Positions 24,848 through 32,564 of a DNA stretch of 33,505 nt are shown one piece after another. Origin of the DNA: Halomonas urmiana (GTDB taxonomy: Bacteria; Pseudomonadota; Gammaproteobacteria; Pseudomonadales; Halomonadaceae); the NCBI RefSeq assembly GCF_005780185.1, contig NZ_VBUI01000035.1, positions 1 to 33,505 of the forward strand, written 5' to 3'. Position numbers and translations under genes: made by a program. The notes under the pieces are model-generated. The model had not been told where the DNA came from. It saw only the letters and a program-made list of their open reading frames with translations, and did no database searches. The stretch's first letter is position 1; every line of letters begins with the position of its first letter.

Positions 24848-26290
24848 TCACCCCTCGAAGCGTCGGGCGCCGGCGCTCAGCGCCGCAAAGTCGAAGCGTT
24901 GCTTCGCCGGCAGCAGCGCCAGCAGTGCCAGGCCCGTCACGACGGGCATGAAGGTGGCGAGCAGGAAGGATTCCATCAGGGTGTTCAGCGCGTCGCCCGG
25001 GGCCGGGAAGAGGGTGAGGCCGGCGACCAGGCCGCTGAGGGTGGCGAGTACCGCGGCGCGCCCGTCGAAGCGGCGGTTGAACAGCCCGAAGAACACCGGG
25101 AAGGCCGCCGCGCAGCACAGCAGGTCGGCCAGCAGGAAGAGGTAGAGCACGCTGTAGCCCTGGGCGGCCACGAAGGTCACCGGCAGCGCCAGCAGCAGGA
25201 TCAACCAGCGCGACAGGCGCATCAGCCGTTGGCCGCTGGCGCCGGGCAGCAGGCGCCCGCCGTCGACGGCGATCATGCTCGAGGCGGCGCTGATGGTGGT
25301 GTCGGCGCTGCTCATGACCAGCGCCAGGCCCAGGAAGATCAGGCCCACGGCGAACCAGCCGGGGATGTCGGCGAGCAGCACGCTGAATAGCGCGACCGAG
25401 CCGTCGCCGGGCAGCCCCAGCCCCACGAACGCCAGGCCGAACAGGCCCATCACGAAGATCATCGGCGCGCTCAGAAGGCCCCCGAGCAGGAAGCCCAGGG
25501 CCACGGCGCGGTTGTTCTGGGCGGCATAGACGCGCTGCCAGTTGCCCTGGTAGAAGAGCCCGGTCAGCATCACGGCCAGGAAGAAGGTGAGGCCGGCCTT
25601 GAGGCCGCCCAGGTCGGTGACGTCCAGCAGCCGCGGCGCCGTCGCCTCGAGGCCGGCGAGGGTGGGGCCGACGCCGTCGGCGGCCCGCCAGCCGACGATC
25701 AGCAGCACGGCGAGCAGCGGCAGGATCACGATCATCTGCACCTTGTCGGTGAAGATCGAGGCGCGCAGGCCGCCGTACAGGGTGTAGAGCAGGGTGGCGG
25801 CCATCACCACCGAACTGGTCACCCAGAGCGGAACCGGCGCCAGCAGCCCGACCATCTTGGCGATGGCGGTGATCCCCGCGGCCAGGGAGATGAACAGGTA
25901 GAACAGCATGATGACCAGGGTGAAGGCGTACATGGGGCGCCCGTAGCGGCTCATCACGAACTCGGTGAGCGAGTGGCCGCCCGGCGAGAGCTCGCGCAGG
26001 CGTCGTCCCAGCGGAATCATCACCAGCCGGGGCGCCAGCGAGCCGAGCGCATAGCCGGCGATCGCGCCCAGGCCGCCCCAGGTGGCCGCCTGGGCGGGGC
26101 CGAAGAGGATCCAGGTGCCCAGCGTCGACGCCATCAGGGTCAGCACCGTGGCGGTGGCGCCCTGGCTGTTGCGGGCGATGATGAAGTCTTCGAGGCTCTC
26201 ATTGTGGCGGCGGGCATAGAGCATGCCCGGCACGGCAAACAGCGCGGCGAAGGCGATGAGCCACCAGAAGGCGTGGGCGGTCGACAGCAT
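24848..26290 (-). CDS. Sodium:solute symporter (SSS family) under TPP riboswitch control
   Basis: 480 residues with about 13 hydrophobic helices, the SSS/PanF-like layout. Signature parts are the N-terminal YARRHNESLEDFIIARNSQG, then ATATVLTLMASTLGTWILFG, SLTEFVMSRYGRPMYAF, LYGGLRASIFTDKVQMIVI, GNWQRVYAAQNNRAVALG and ALVMSSADTTISAASSMIAVD. The ATG at 26290 has AGGGAG six nucleotides upstream. The TPP riboswitch in its leader implies that it imports thiamin, a precursor such as hydroxymethylpyrimidine, or a thiamin breakdown product. SSS-type carriers with THI elements have been predicted before (named ThiV in comparative genomics, from memory). The true substrate is not visible here. Confidence 0.9.
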   Translation of the reverse strand: MLSTAHAFWWLIAFAALFAVPGMLYARRHNESLEDFIIARNSQGATATVLTLMASTLGTWILFGPAQAATWGGLGAIAGYALGSLAPRLVMIPLGRRLRELSPGGHSLTEFVMSRYGRPMYAFTLVIMLFYLFISLAAGITAIAKMVGLLAPVPLWVTSSVVMAATLLYTLYGGLRASIFTDKVQMIVILPLLAVLLIVGWRAADGVGPTLAGLEATAPRLLDVTDLGGLKAGLTFFLAVMLTGLFYQGNWQRVYAAQNNRAVALGFLLGGLLSAPMIFVMGLFGLAFVGLGLPGDGSVALFSVLLADIPGWFAVGLIFLGLALVMSSADTTISAASSMIAVDGGRLLPGASGQRLMRLSRWLILLLALPVTFVAAQGYSVLYLFLLADLLCCAAAFPVFFGLFNRRFDGRAAVLATLSGLVAGLTLFPAPGDALNTLMESFLLATFMPVVTGLALLALLPAKQRFDFAALSAGARRFEG

Positions 26291-26384
26291 GACGTTCTCC
26301 CTAGCATGGAAAGGCCCGGCGCCATGCCGAGCGTCGCTACGAGAGGACGCAGTTGCGTTGGGTGAGAAGCGTGGCCGGATGGCA

Positions 26385-26493
26385 CTTCCTTCCCTTCGCC
26401 GGCATGATCCGGATCAGGTTCGAAGGGTTACCGGTGCCGTGTCGTCTGTACACGGTGCCGGAATCTCAGTCCGCAAGGACTCCCCCAGGAATG
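26385..26493 (-). promoter_or_regulatory. TPP riboswitch (THI element) of the symporter gene
   Basis: On the minus strand: CCTGGGGGAGTCC, GGACTGAGATTCC, a long extra arm GGCACCGTGT...ACACGGCACC, then ACCCTTCGAACCTGATCCGG and ATGCCGGCGAAGGGA, closed by TTCC/GGAA in P1. The extra arm (P3a-like) is absent in the partner riboswitch at 22546. About 95 bp separate it from the start codon, with a GCATGG/CCATGC hairpin between and no obvious T tract, so control is probably translational. Confidence 0.96.
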
Positions 26494-26499
26494 CGCTCC

Positions 26500-26528
26500 A
26501 GCCTAGGGCTCCGGCGTCACGGGGTCAA
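26500..26528 (-). promoter_or_regulatory. Sigma70-type promoter of the symporter gene
   Basis: Read on the minus strand, TTGACC (26523-26528) and TAGGCT (26500-26505) are spaced by exactly 17 bp, directly upstream of the riboswitch. Confidence 0.75.
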
Positions 26529-26767
26529 CACGGCGCGCGATGCCCGCGCGAACGATGAGCATGCGAACTGTCACCTCGGTGGCGTAAGATAGGAAGGCCG
26601 CCCCCGGGCGTGCAGGCCCCGGGCCGCTGTTGAAGTACGGCTCGAACGGCGGCTTGAATTGCGCCGCGGCGCCCCCATCACAGCACCCCGTGTGCCGCGC
26701 CTCGAGCGTGTTTTTTGCTGGCGAGAGCCGGCACGGCGCCACATTCATTTTCTGTACGGGATCTTTC

Positions 26768-27709
26768 ATGGCCGAACCGGCTCTTTCCATCCGTGGGTTG
26801 ACCAAGGTCTACGGCAATGGCTTCGAGGCCCTCAAGGGCATCGACCTCGACGTCGCCCAGGGCGACTTCTACGCCCTGCTGGGCCCCAACGGCGCCGGCA
26901 AGTCGACCACCCTGGGCGTGGTCTGCTCGCTGGTGCAGAAGACCGCGGGGAAGATCTCGATCTTCGGCATCGACATCGACACCGACTTCGCCCGGGCCAA
27001 GTACCACCTCGGCGTGGTGCCCCAGGAGTTCAACTTCAACCAGTTCGAGAAGGTCATCGACATCGTGCTGGCCCAGGCGGGCTACTACGGCATGTCGCGG
27101 CGCGAGGCGCTGCCCCGCGCCGAGCAGCTGCTGAGCGATCTCGGCCTGTGGGACAAGCGCAACGGCAGCGCGCGGATGCTCTCCGGCGGCATGAAGCGCC
27201 GGCTGATGATCGCCCGCGCCCTGATGCATCGCCCTAGGCTTTTGATCCTCGACGAGCCCACCGCCGGCGTCGACATCGAGCTGCGTCGCAGCATGTGGGA
27301 GTACATGCGCCGCATCAATCGGGAGGAGGGTACTACCATCATCCTCACCACCCACTACCTCGAGGAGGCCGAGAGCCTCTGTCGCCACGTGGGGATCATC
27401 AATAACGGCGAGATCATCCGGAACACCAGCGTGCGGGAGCTGCTCGCCGAGCTCGATACCGAGACCTTCCTGCTCGATCTCGCCCATTCGGTGGAGGCGG
27501 CGCCCAAGGTCGAGGGCTTCGAGATCAACCGCGTGGACGATGCCCAGCTGGCGGTGGTGGTGCACCGCGGCCAGCGGCTCAACGACGTCTTCGAGGCACT
27601 CACCGAGCAGGGCATGCAGGTGATGTCGATGCGCAACCGCGCCAATCGCCTGGAGGAGATGTTCGTCTCCATGGTGGAGGACGGCCAGCAGAAGGAAGTG
27701 CGCACATGA
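26768..27709 (+). CDS. yadG: ABC transporter ATP-binding protein, YadG type
   Basis: 313 residues (E. coli YadG 308). ATPase motifs: Walker A GPNGAGKS (39-46), signature LSGGMKRR (138-145), Walker B LLILDEP (158-164), and the switch histidine in LTTHYLEE. The ATG at 26768 begins the conserved MAEPALSIRGLTKVYG; the ribosome site is weak. With the next gene it should form a two-subunit inner-membrane exporter of the ABC-2 class. Its substrate is unknown. The reading frame overlaps the permease gene by 4 bp. Confidence 0.92.
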   Translation: MAEPALSIRGLTKVYGNGFEALKGIDLDVAQGDFYALLGPNGAGKSTTLGVVCSLVQKTAGKISIFGIDIDTDFARAKYHLGVVPQEFNFNQFEKVIDIVLAQAGYYGMSRREALPRAEQLLSDLGLWDKRNGSARMLSGGMKRRLMIARALMHRPRLLILDEPTAGVDIELRRSMWEYMRRINREEGTTIILTTHYLEEAESLCRHVGIINNGEIIRNTSVRELLAELDTETFLLDLAHSVEAAPKVEGFEINRVDDAQLAVVVHRGQRLNDVFEALTEQGMQVMSMRNRANRLEEMFVSMVEDGQQKEVRT

Positions 27710-28479
27710 ACCCCAAGCAGATCGCCATCGCCCTCTGGACCCTGGTCTACAAGGAGATCAAACGCTTCACGCGGATCTGGCCGCAGACCCTGCTGCCGCC
27801 GTCGATCACCATGACGATGTACTTCATCATCTTCGGCAACCTGATTGGCTCGCGGATCGGCGAGATGGACGGCTACAGCTACATGGACTTCATCGTCCCC
27901 GGGCTGATCATGATGGCGGTGATCACCAACAGCTACTCCAACGTGGCATCATCCTTCTTTTCCAACAAGTTCCAGCGCTCCATCGAGGAGATGATGGTCT
28001 CGCCGATGCCCAACTGGGTGATCCTCACCGGCTTCGTGCTCGGCGGCATGACCCGTGGCCTCGGCGTGGGCCTGATCGTCACCGGGGTGTCGCTGTTCTT
28101 CACCCGTATCGAGGTGGCCCATCCGCTGCTGACGGTCTTCGTGGTGGTGCTCACCGCGGCACTGTTCGCCATCGGCGGCTTCATCAACGCCCTGCTGGGC
28201 AAGAAGTTCGACGACATCTCCATCGTGCCGACCTTCGTGCTGACACCGCTGACCTACCTGGGCGGCGTCTTCTACTCGATCTCGCTGCTGCCGGACTTCT
28301 GGCAGGGCGTCTCGATGCTCAACCCCATCCTCTACATGGTCAACGTCTTCCGCTACGGCTTCCTCGGGGTCTCCGACATCCCGGTGGGCTGGGCGCTGGC
28401 GGCCGTGCTGGCCTTCATCACCGTGCTGTTCGGCGTCGCGCTGTGGATGCTGGAGCATGGCAAGGGCATCAGGAGCTGA
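27706..28479 (+). CDS. yadH: ABC-2 type permease, YadH type
   Basis: 257 residues with six predicted transmembrane segments. It begins with a cytoplasmic amphipathic part (YKEIKRFTRIWPQTLLPPSI), includes MDFIVPGLIMMAVITNSYSN, a conserved FVLTPLTYLGGVFYSI segment, and ends ALWMLEHGKGIRS. The start overlaps the ATPase stop (ATGA), so the two are translationally coupled. queF follows one base after its stop. Confidence 0.93.
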   Translation: MNPKQIAIALWTLVYKEIKRFTRIWPQTLLPPSITMTMYFIIFGNLIGSRIGEMDGYSYMDFIVPGLIMMAVITNSYSNVASSFFSNKFQRSIEEMMVSPMPNWVILTGFVLGGMTRGLGVGLIVTGVSLFFTRIEVAHPLLTVFVVVLTAALFAIGGFINALLGKKFDDISIVPTFVLTPLTYLGGVFYSISLLPDFWQGVSMLNPILYMVNVFRYGFLGVSDIPVGWALAAVLAFITVLFGVALWMLEHGKGIRS

Positions 28480-28480
28480 C

Positions 28481-29317
28481 ATGACTCAACACCGACCCGA
28501 CACTCTCTCGCACGCCCCGCTGGGGCGCGAGTCCGCCTATCCCGAGCACTACGATGCCGGCCTGCTCTATCCCATTCCTCGGGCCGTCAACCGCGCCCCG
28601 CTGGGGATCGAGGAGGGCGCCTTGCCCTTCGTCGGCGAGGACGAGTGGCACGCCTTCGAGGTCTCGTGGCTGAACGCGCACGGCAAGCCCATCGTCGCCG
28701 TGGCGCGCTTTCGCCTGCCGGCACAGTCGCCCCATCTGATCGAGTCCAAGTCCTGGAAGCTCTACCTCAACGGCTTCAACCAGACCCGCTTCGAGAGCCG
28801 CCAGGCGGTGGTCGACACCCTGCTCCGCGACCTGGCCCACGCGGCCGGCGCGCCGGTCGCGGTCGAGCTGCTCGACGTGGACGACGCGGCGCTGGCGGTG
28901 ACTCGCCTGCCCGGCGAGTGCCTGGACGACCTGGACATCGAGGTGACCGACTACACGCCCCGCGCCGAGCACCTGGCGGTGGGGGAGGAGATCGTCGAGG
29001 AGACGCTGCACTCGCACCTGCTCAAGTCCAACTGCCCGGTCACCGGCCAGCCCGACTGGGGCAGCGTGCTGATCCGCTACCGGGGCCCGAAGCTCGATCG
29101 CGAGGGGCTGCTGCGCTACCTGATCGGCTATCGCCAGCACCAGGACTTCCACGAGCACTGCGTGGAGCACATCTTCACCGACCTGATGGCCCGCGCCCGG
29201 CCGGAGCGGCTGCTGGTGCTGGCGCGCTACGTGCGCCGTGGCGGGCTCGACATCAGCCCCTGGCGCGCCACCCCCGGCGAGCGGCCGCCCGAGCCGCTGC
29301 GGCTCTCTCGGCAATAA
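28481..29317 (+). CDS. queF: NADPH-dependent 7-cyano-7-deazaguanine reductase
   Basis: 278 residues, the long two-domain form (E. coli 282). It reduces preQ0 to preQ1 in queuosine synthesis. Visible motifs are IESKSWKLYLNGFN (87-100), which marks QueF, and the catalytic pair in NCPVTGQPDWG (Cys185, Asp192). The ATG at 28481 follows AGGAG at 28471-28475. The frame also stays open eight codons upstream into yadH, which is not used. Co-transcription with the ABC exporter genes is likely, but no functional link is evident. Confidence 0.96.
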   Translation: MTQHRPDTLSHAPLGRESAYPEHYDAGLLYPIPRAVNRAPLGIEEGALPFVGEDEWHAFEVSWLNAHGKPIVAVARFRLPAQSPHLIESKSWKLYLNGFNQTRFESRQAVVDTLLRDLAHAAGAPVAVELLDVDDAALAVTRLPGECLDDLDIEVTDYTPRAEHLAVGEEIVEETLHSHLLKSNCPVTGQPDWGSVLIRYRGPKLDREGLLRYLIGYRQHQDFHEHCVEHIFTDLMARARPERLLVLARYVRRGGLDISPWRATPGERPPEPLRLSRQ

Positions 29318-29385
29318 GGGCGCGCGGCAGTGAGGGACGAGGCGGCCGGCCCGGCACGACAGTCACGCGGGCAGCTGATAGAGTG

Positions 29386-29404
29386 ACGAGAAAGATTCTC
29401 GTCT
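29386..29404. promoter_or_regulatory. Palindromic operator candidate before the nitroreductase gene
   Basis: GACGAGAAAGATTCTCGTC has perfect 8-bp arms around AGA, and sits 24-42 bp upstream of the start at 29428. It could be a repressor site or an RNA hairpin ahead of the AAGGGAGAG ribosome site. A possible -10 (TAGAGT) lies just before it. Confidence 0.5.
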
Positions 29405-29427
29405 GACGACCCCAAGGGAGAGACTCA

Positions 29428-29988
29428 ATGGACGCGCTGACGCTGCTGCACGAACGCAGTTCCATGGGCAAGCTGATGGGCCCGCCGCCGAGCCCTGAAC
29501 AGCTCGAGGCGATCTACCGGGCGGCCCTGCGGGCGCCGGATCACAAGGAGCTGCGCCCCTGGCGCTTCATCGAGTTCTCCGGCGAGGGCCTCTCGCGGCT
29601 CGGCGAGCTGTTCGCCGAGGCCGAGTTCCGTGAGGATCCCCACGCCTCTGATGTCACCCTTAACGCGGCCCGCAAGAAGCCGCTGCGCGCGCCGATGATC
29701 ATCGCGGTGATCGCCAAGGTCACCCCCGACGAGCCTAAGGTGCCGAAGATCGAGCAGGTGATCTCCGCCGGCTGCGCCGCTCACGGCATCCTGCTCGCCG
29801 CCCACGCCCAAGGGCTCGGCGGCATGTGGCGCAGCGGCAAGTACGCCTTCGATCCCACCGTGCGCAAGGGGCTAGGGCTCGCCGAGGACGACGAGGTGGT
29901 GGCCTTCCTCTACCTCGGCACCATGGGAGGGCGCCACAAGTCGCTGCCCGAGCACGACATCGATGCCTTCGTCGAGCGCTGGGACTGA
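29428..29988 (+). CDS. ydjA: Nitroreductase-family flavoprotein, YdjA type
   Basis: 186 residues (E. coli YdjA 183) of the minimal nitroreductase type, an FMN-binding NAD(P)H oxidoreductase. Conserved parts: MDALTLLHERSS, the FMN contact RAPDHKELRPWRF (about 35-47), APMIIAVIAKV, EQVISAGCAAHGILLAAHAQGLGGMWRSG and VAFLYLGTMGG. The ATG at 29428 has AAGGGAGAG upstream. The thioesterase-like gene starts 3 bp after its stop, so the pair is one operon. The physiological substrate of this subgroup is unsettled. Confidence 0.92.
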   Translation: MDALTLLHERSSMGKLMGPPPSPEQLEAIYRAALRAPDHKELRPWRFIEFSGEGLSRLGELFAEAEFREDPHASDVTLNAARKKPLRAPMIIAVIAKVTPDEPKVPKIEQVISAGCAAHGILLAAHAQGLGGMWRSGKYAFDPTVRKGLGLAEDDEVVAFLYLGTMGGRHKSLPEHDIDAFVERWD

Positions 29989-29990
29989 GC

Positions 29991-30494
29991 ATGCGCGAGA
30001 TCGGCGTTCCCCACCCGCGTTTGCCGCTGCCCGCCGCTGGCGGCGAGGACGACATGGCCGCCTTCCTCGCCTGGCTGGGCGAGGCGATCCCCATGGTGGG
30101 GGGGCTCGGCATCCGCGAGATGACCCGCGACGATGATCGCCTCACCTGGCAGCTGGCGCTCACGCCCAACCTGAACGACAAGGGCACCGGCTTCGGCGGG
30201 GCGCTCGCCGCCCAGACGACCCTGCTCGGCTGGTGTTGGACCACGCTCTGGCTGCGCCGCCGCGGCCTCGCCCGGGACGTGGTGGTCGCCGAGGCCACCC
30301 AGCGCTTCCTGGCGCCCGTGACCGGCGACTACCGGCTGGTCTGCGAGCCCGAGGCGGACGACGGCCCCGCCAGCCTTGCCGAGCGGCTGGAGCTGCGCGG
30401 CAAGGGCCGTATAGCCTTGGTCCAGAGGCTCTGGTGCGGAGACACTCTCTGCCTGGAAGCGCGCGGCGACTACGCGGTGCTGCCCGAGGCCTGA
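29991..30494 (+). CDS. YiiD C-terminal-type thioesterase (hotdog fold)
   Basis: 167 residues. The central part LNDKGTGFGGALAAQTTLLGWC and the following VVVAEATQRFLAPVTGDY match the putative thioesterase domain found at the C terminus of E. coli YiiD, here as a separate protein. The ATG at 29991 directly follows the nitroreductase stop, indicating coupling. The substrate, presumably an acyl-CoA or acyl-ACP, is unknown. Confidence 0.85.
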   Translation: MREIGVPHPRLPLPAAGGEDDMAAFLAWLGEAIPMVGGLGIREMTRDDDRLTWQLALTPNLNDKGTGFGGALAAQTTLLGWCWTTLWLRRRGLARDVVVAEATQRFLAPVTGDYRLVCEPEADDGPASLAERLELRGKGRIALVQRLWCGDTLCLEARGDYAVLPEA

Positions 30495-30534
30495 GCCGGA
30501 CGGCATGGGGTCGCATGAAAACCGCGAAACTGGC

Positions 30535-30563
30535 TTGCATTCGCGGACTTAAGTCGTTAGTAT
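30535..30563 (+). promoter_or_regulatory. Promoter candidate for tRNA-Ser
   Basis: TTGCAT (30535-30540) and TAGTAT (30558-30563) are separated by 17 bp and end about 53 bp before the tRNA. Both hexamers are imperfect, but the spacing and position fit. Confidence 0.5.
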
Positions 30564-30616
30564 ATGCGCCGTTCTTGAGCAAAAGGCCACGCGCCAACGC
30601 GATGGAACCACAATGC

Positions 30617-30704
30617 GGAGGGGTGTCCGAGTGGTCGAAGGAGCGCGCCTGGAAAGCGCGTAAGTCGAAAGGCTTCGAGGGTTCGAATCCCTCCCCCTCC
30701 GCCA
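30617..30704 (+). tRNA. tRNA-Ser(GGA)
   Basis: 88 nt with encoded CCA. Acceptor GGAGGGG / CCCCTCC, anticodon GGA in CCTGGAAAG, a long class II variable arm (TCGAAAGGCTTCGA) and T arm GAGGGTTCGAATCCCTC. tRNA-Ser genes are frequent integration sites, and an AT-rich accessory region follows. Confidence 0.98.
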
Positions 30705-30713
30705 CGAATATCG

Positions 30714-30745
30714 AAAAAGCCGCTGAGCAATCAGCGGCTTTTTCT
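30714..30745 (+). terminator. Intrinsic terminator of tRNA-Ser
   Basis: A 13-bp stem AAAAAGCCGCTGA / TCAGCGGCTTTTT closes a 4-nt loop GCAA and ends in a T run. Very strong. Confidence 0.95.
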
Positions 30746-31069
30746 GTTTCTGGGCGGCTATCACTATCCGCCTTGTTCCCGCCTGGCGATCAGCATTACC
30801 AGCACGTACTTGCTGCCGTTGGTTCGCTTGCCCCCATGTACCACCTCGATCTCACTGATCCAGCCACTCCCCGACCTTGGTCGATCATTTTCTAATCAAG
30901 GAATGACAGCGGTTTAGCCTTTCGGTAACGTGTCACGCTAAGTGACATTAGCGAAAGGAAGCGCTTGGAGTGTCCATTTTCCATACGGCGGGTTGCCCGC
31001 AGGGGCACCGCGGTTCTGGGTTTGCTTCCGGCTGCCCATGCTGAACTTCAAAAGCGCTCCGCCCCCTGA
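30746..31069. other. Gene-free stretch at the edge of the accessory region
   Basis: About 320 bp without a supported gene. It holds the nested palindrome at 30918-30958. The 30942-31151 frame is open but has no family resemblance. The stretch may contain the decayed N-terminal part of the repressor gene whose end is seen at 31070-31255. Confidence 0.5.
30918..30958. promoter_or_regulatory. Nested palindrome, operator-like
   Basis: The inner element TGTCACGCTAAGTGACA (30931-30947) has 6-bp arms and a 5-bp centre. It is enclosed by CCTTTCG (30918-30924) and its inverse CGAAAGG (30952-30958). The layout resembles a phage-type or LexA-like repressor site, and a repressor remnant lies just downstream. 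Confidence 0.5.
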
Positions 31070-31255
31070 GGGTGTGATCCTGATGCCGCGGTGCACGGTG
31101 AGCGGCGTATCAAGCGTGTGCAGCGCGTCGCCGGGAGTGCCTGGCTGTTGATCAGCGAAAATCCGCGCTATGAGAAGGAATTGATCAAGCCCGAGGACAT
31201 GAAGGATGTGGAGGTCCTGGGGTGGTGTGAGATTCGGGTTGGGCGGGTTAGCTAA
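31070..31255 (+). pseudogene. C-terminal remnant of an S24/LexA-like phage repressor
   Basis: The frame read from 31070 to the TAA at 31253-31255 gives RRIKRVQRVAG, then WLLISENPRYEKELIKPEDM and a final DVEVLGWCEIRVGRVS. This is the last part of the S24 peptidase domain, including the catalytic-lysine strand region (IKRVQR). A stop codon (31067-31069) closes the frame upstream, and no DNA-binding domain or start is found. It is therefore a truncated, probably frameshifted relic. Confidence 0.7.
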
Positions 31256-31283
31256 AAAATCGGAATGATTACCAGGGAAACTG

Positions 31284-32564
31284 ATGCCAAAGCTGAAGCC
31301 AAAGTTCTACAAGACAGTTAACTTCTTCGATTTGAGTTTATTTTGCATATGTTACGGGTATAAGGATAATAATGGAGAGCCGTTGAAGTATGCGTCCCCA
31401 CTGAATATTAATGATATTTTAAGGGAGGTTACAGGCTTTAGTTGTTCTTATTCGGCCCCTTTGTTGGGTGGTTCTATCTATCATGAGTTTGTAGAAAATT
31501 CCTCGGTTTCTGAGTCCTCATTGGCATTGGACGTCCAAGATAAAGCGTTAGAGTCTTCTGTTGAACAGGGTGGTCAAGATGTACTGGGCTCAGCTGAAGG
31601 TAGCGATGTAGATGTCGTTTACGCTGCTCGATCCTCTAGCTCTTTTGAGAAGTGTTCTTTGGAGGAGACTTCCTCAGGAGAGGTTTCAGTAGATTCTGTG
31701 GAAGCAGTAAATGACGAAGCAGTAGTTGAGGATGATAAACCAGCAAGAGTCTACAATGGTGGAAAGCTGGATGTTTATCTTCAGGACATAAGGGAGTTTG
31801 AAGATTGTTTTGTCCTGCTCATAAATTCTACCAACTTGAATAGCTCCCATGGTGTGACCAGGGATGTTACTAGTGGTGTCAGAAAAGAGGAACAGCTTAC
31901 CGTTGACCAAGGAGCTGACCTTTCTACCCATATCATAGTTTTCAAAGATACTGAGGATTGTCGTCAGCGCTGCTTAGTAGAGAAAACCTCTGGTCTGAGC
32001 ACTTCTATACTGAAGTCATTTTTTGATTACCTAGGGAAGCTAGTTGTTGAGAATGACAAGAAAGTCTTTGAAATAGATGATCCTGATGGAAAATTAGAAA
32101 AAAATGGCGGCTTGAAGAAAAGGACTATTTGGCCAAGAATTACTTTCCAGGGGCACCCTTGTGAAAGCTTTTTTCAAGACTTAGAAAATGGCTATATGAA
32201 TGGCATTTATCTCGTTGGAGAGCCGAAGAATTTTAAAGCAATGGATGTTGAAGTTCCTGTGGACTTTCAGGAAGTAATTATAAAGATTGACGCGAAAGTT
32301 GGTGATTTAGAAACGCCTGGGAAGAAAATTCAGCGGTTGATGAAATATGGGAAGTCGCAAAATCTAGATAAACTCAGGGTTACTTTTAAAGATGCAAGTG
32401 GGAGCCCTCATACTCGCGAAATCGATATGGAGGAACCCCTCGGGAAAGATAATCTAGAGTATGTGAAAAAGCGTCGTATCGGTATGGCGTTTAGGCCAAA
32501 GTCATCGTATAGTCAAGTCAGGAGAGAGTTCGTTAAGAAGATGCTTGAGGTCGCTGATGAGTGA
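31284..32564 (+). CDS. Unknown 426-residue protein, AT-rich accessory gene
   Basis: Not recognised. The gene is far richer in A/T than the backbone and uses many codons rare there (ATA, TTA, AGG, GTT), which indicates horizontal origin. The ATG at 31284 follows AGGGA at 31274-31278. The N-terminal 65 residues look folded (FYKTVNFFDLSLFCICYGY). Residues about 70-150 are Ser/Glu/Val/Asp-rich and probably disordered. From about 160 a mixed alpha/beta part follows (KLDVYLQDIREFEDCFVLLI; THIIVFKDTEDCRQRCLVEK; PRITFQGHPCESFFQDLENG), ending in a basic Lys/Arg-rich tail. No transmembrane helix and no nuclease or ATPase motif were seen. Its end overlaps the membrane gene by 8 bp. A two-protein system, perhaps phage defence, is inferred only from context. 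Confidence 0.8.
   Translation: MPKLKPKFYKTVNFFDLSLFCICYGYKDNNGEPLKYASPLNINDILREVTGFSCSYSAPLLGGSIYHEFVENSSVSESSLALDVQDKALESSVEQGGQDVLGSAEGSDVDVVYAARSSSSFEKCSLEETSSGEVSVDSVEAVNDEAVVEDDKPARVYNGGKLDVYLQDIREFEDCFVLLINSTNLNSSHGVTRDVTSGVRKEEQLTVDQGADLSTHIIVFKDTEDCRQRCLVEKTSGLSTSILKSFFDYLGKLVVENDKKVFEIDDPDGKLEKNGGLKKRTIWPRITFQGHPCESFFQDLENGYMNGIYLVGEPKNFKAMDVEVPVDFQEVIIKIDAKVGDLETPGKKIQRLMKYGKSQNLDKLRVTFKDASGSPHTREIDMEEPLGKDNLEYVKKRRIGMAFRPKSSYSQVRREFVKKMLEVADE

Noticed and set aside
30942..31151. 69-codon frame before the repressor remnant
   Set aside because: It runs in a different frame from the S24 remnant, starts inside the palindrome and resembles no family.
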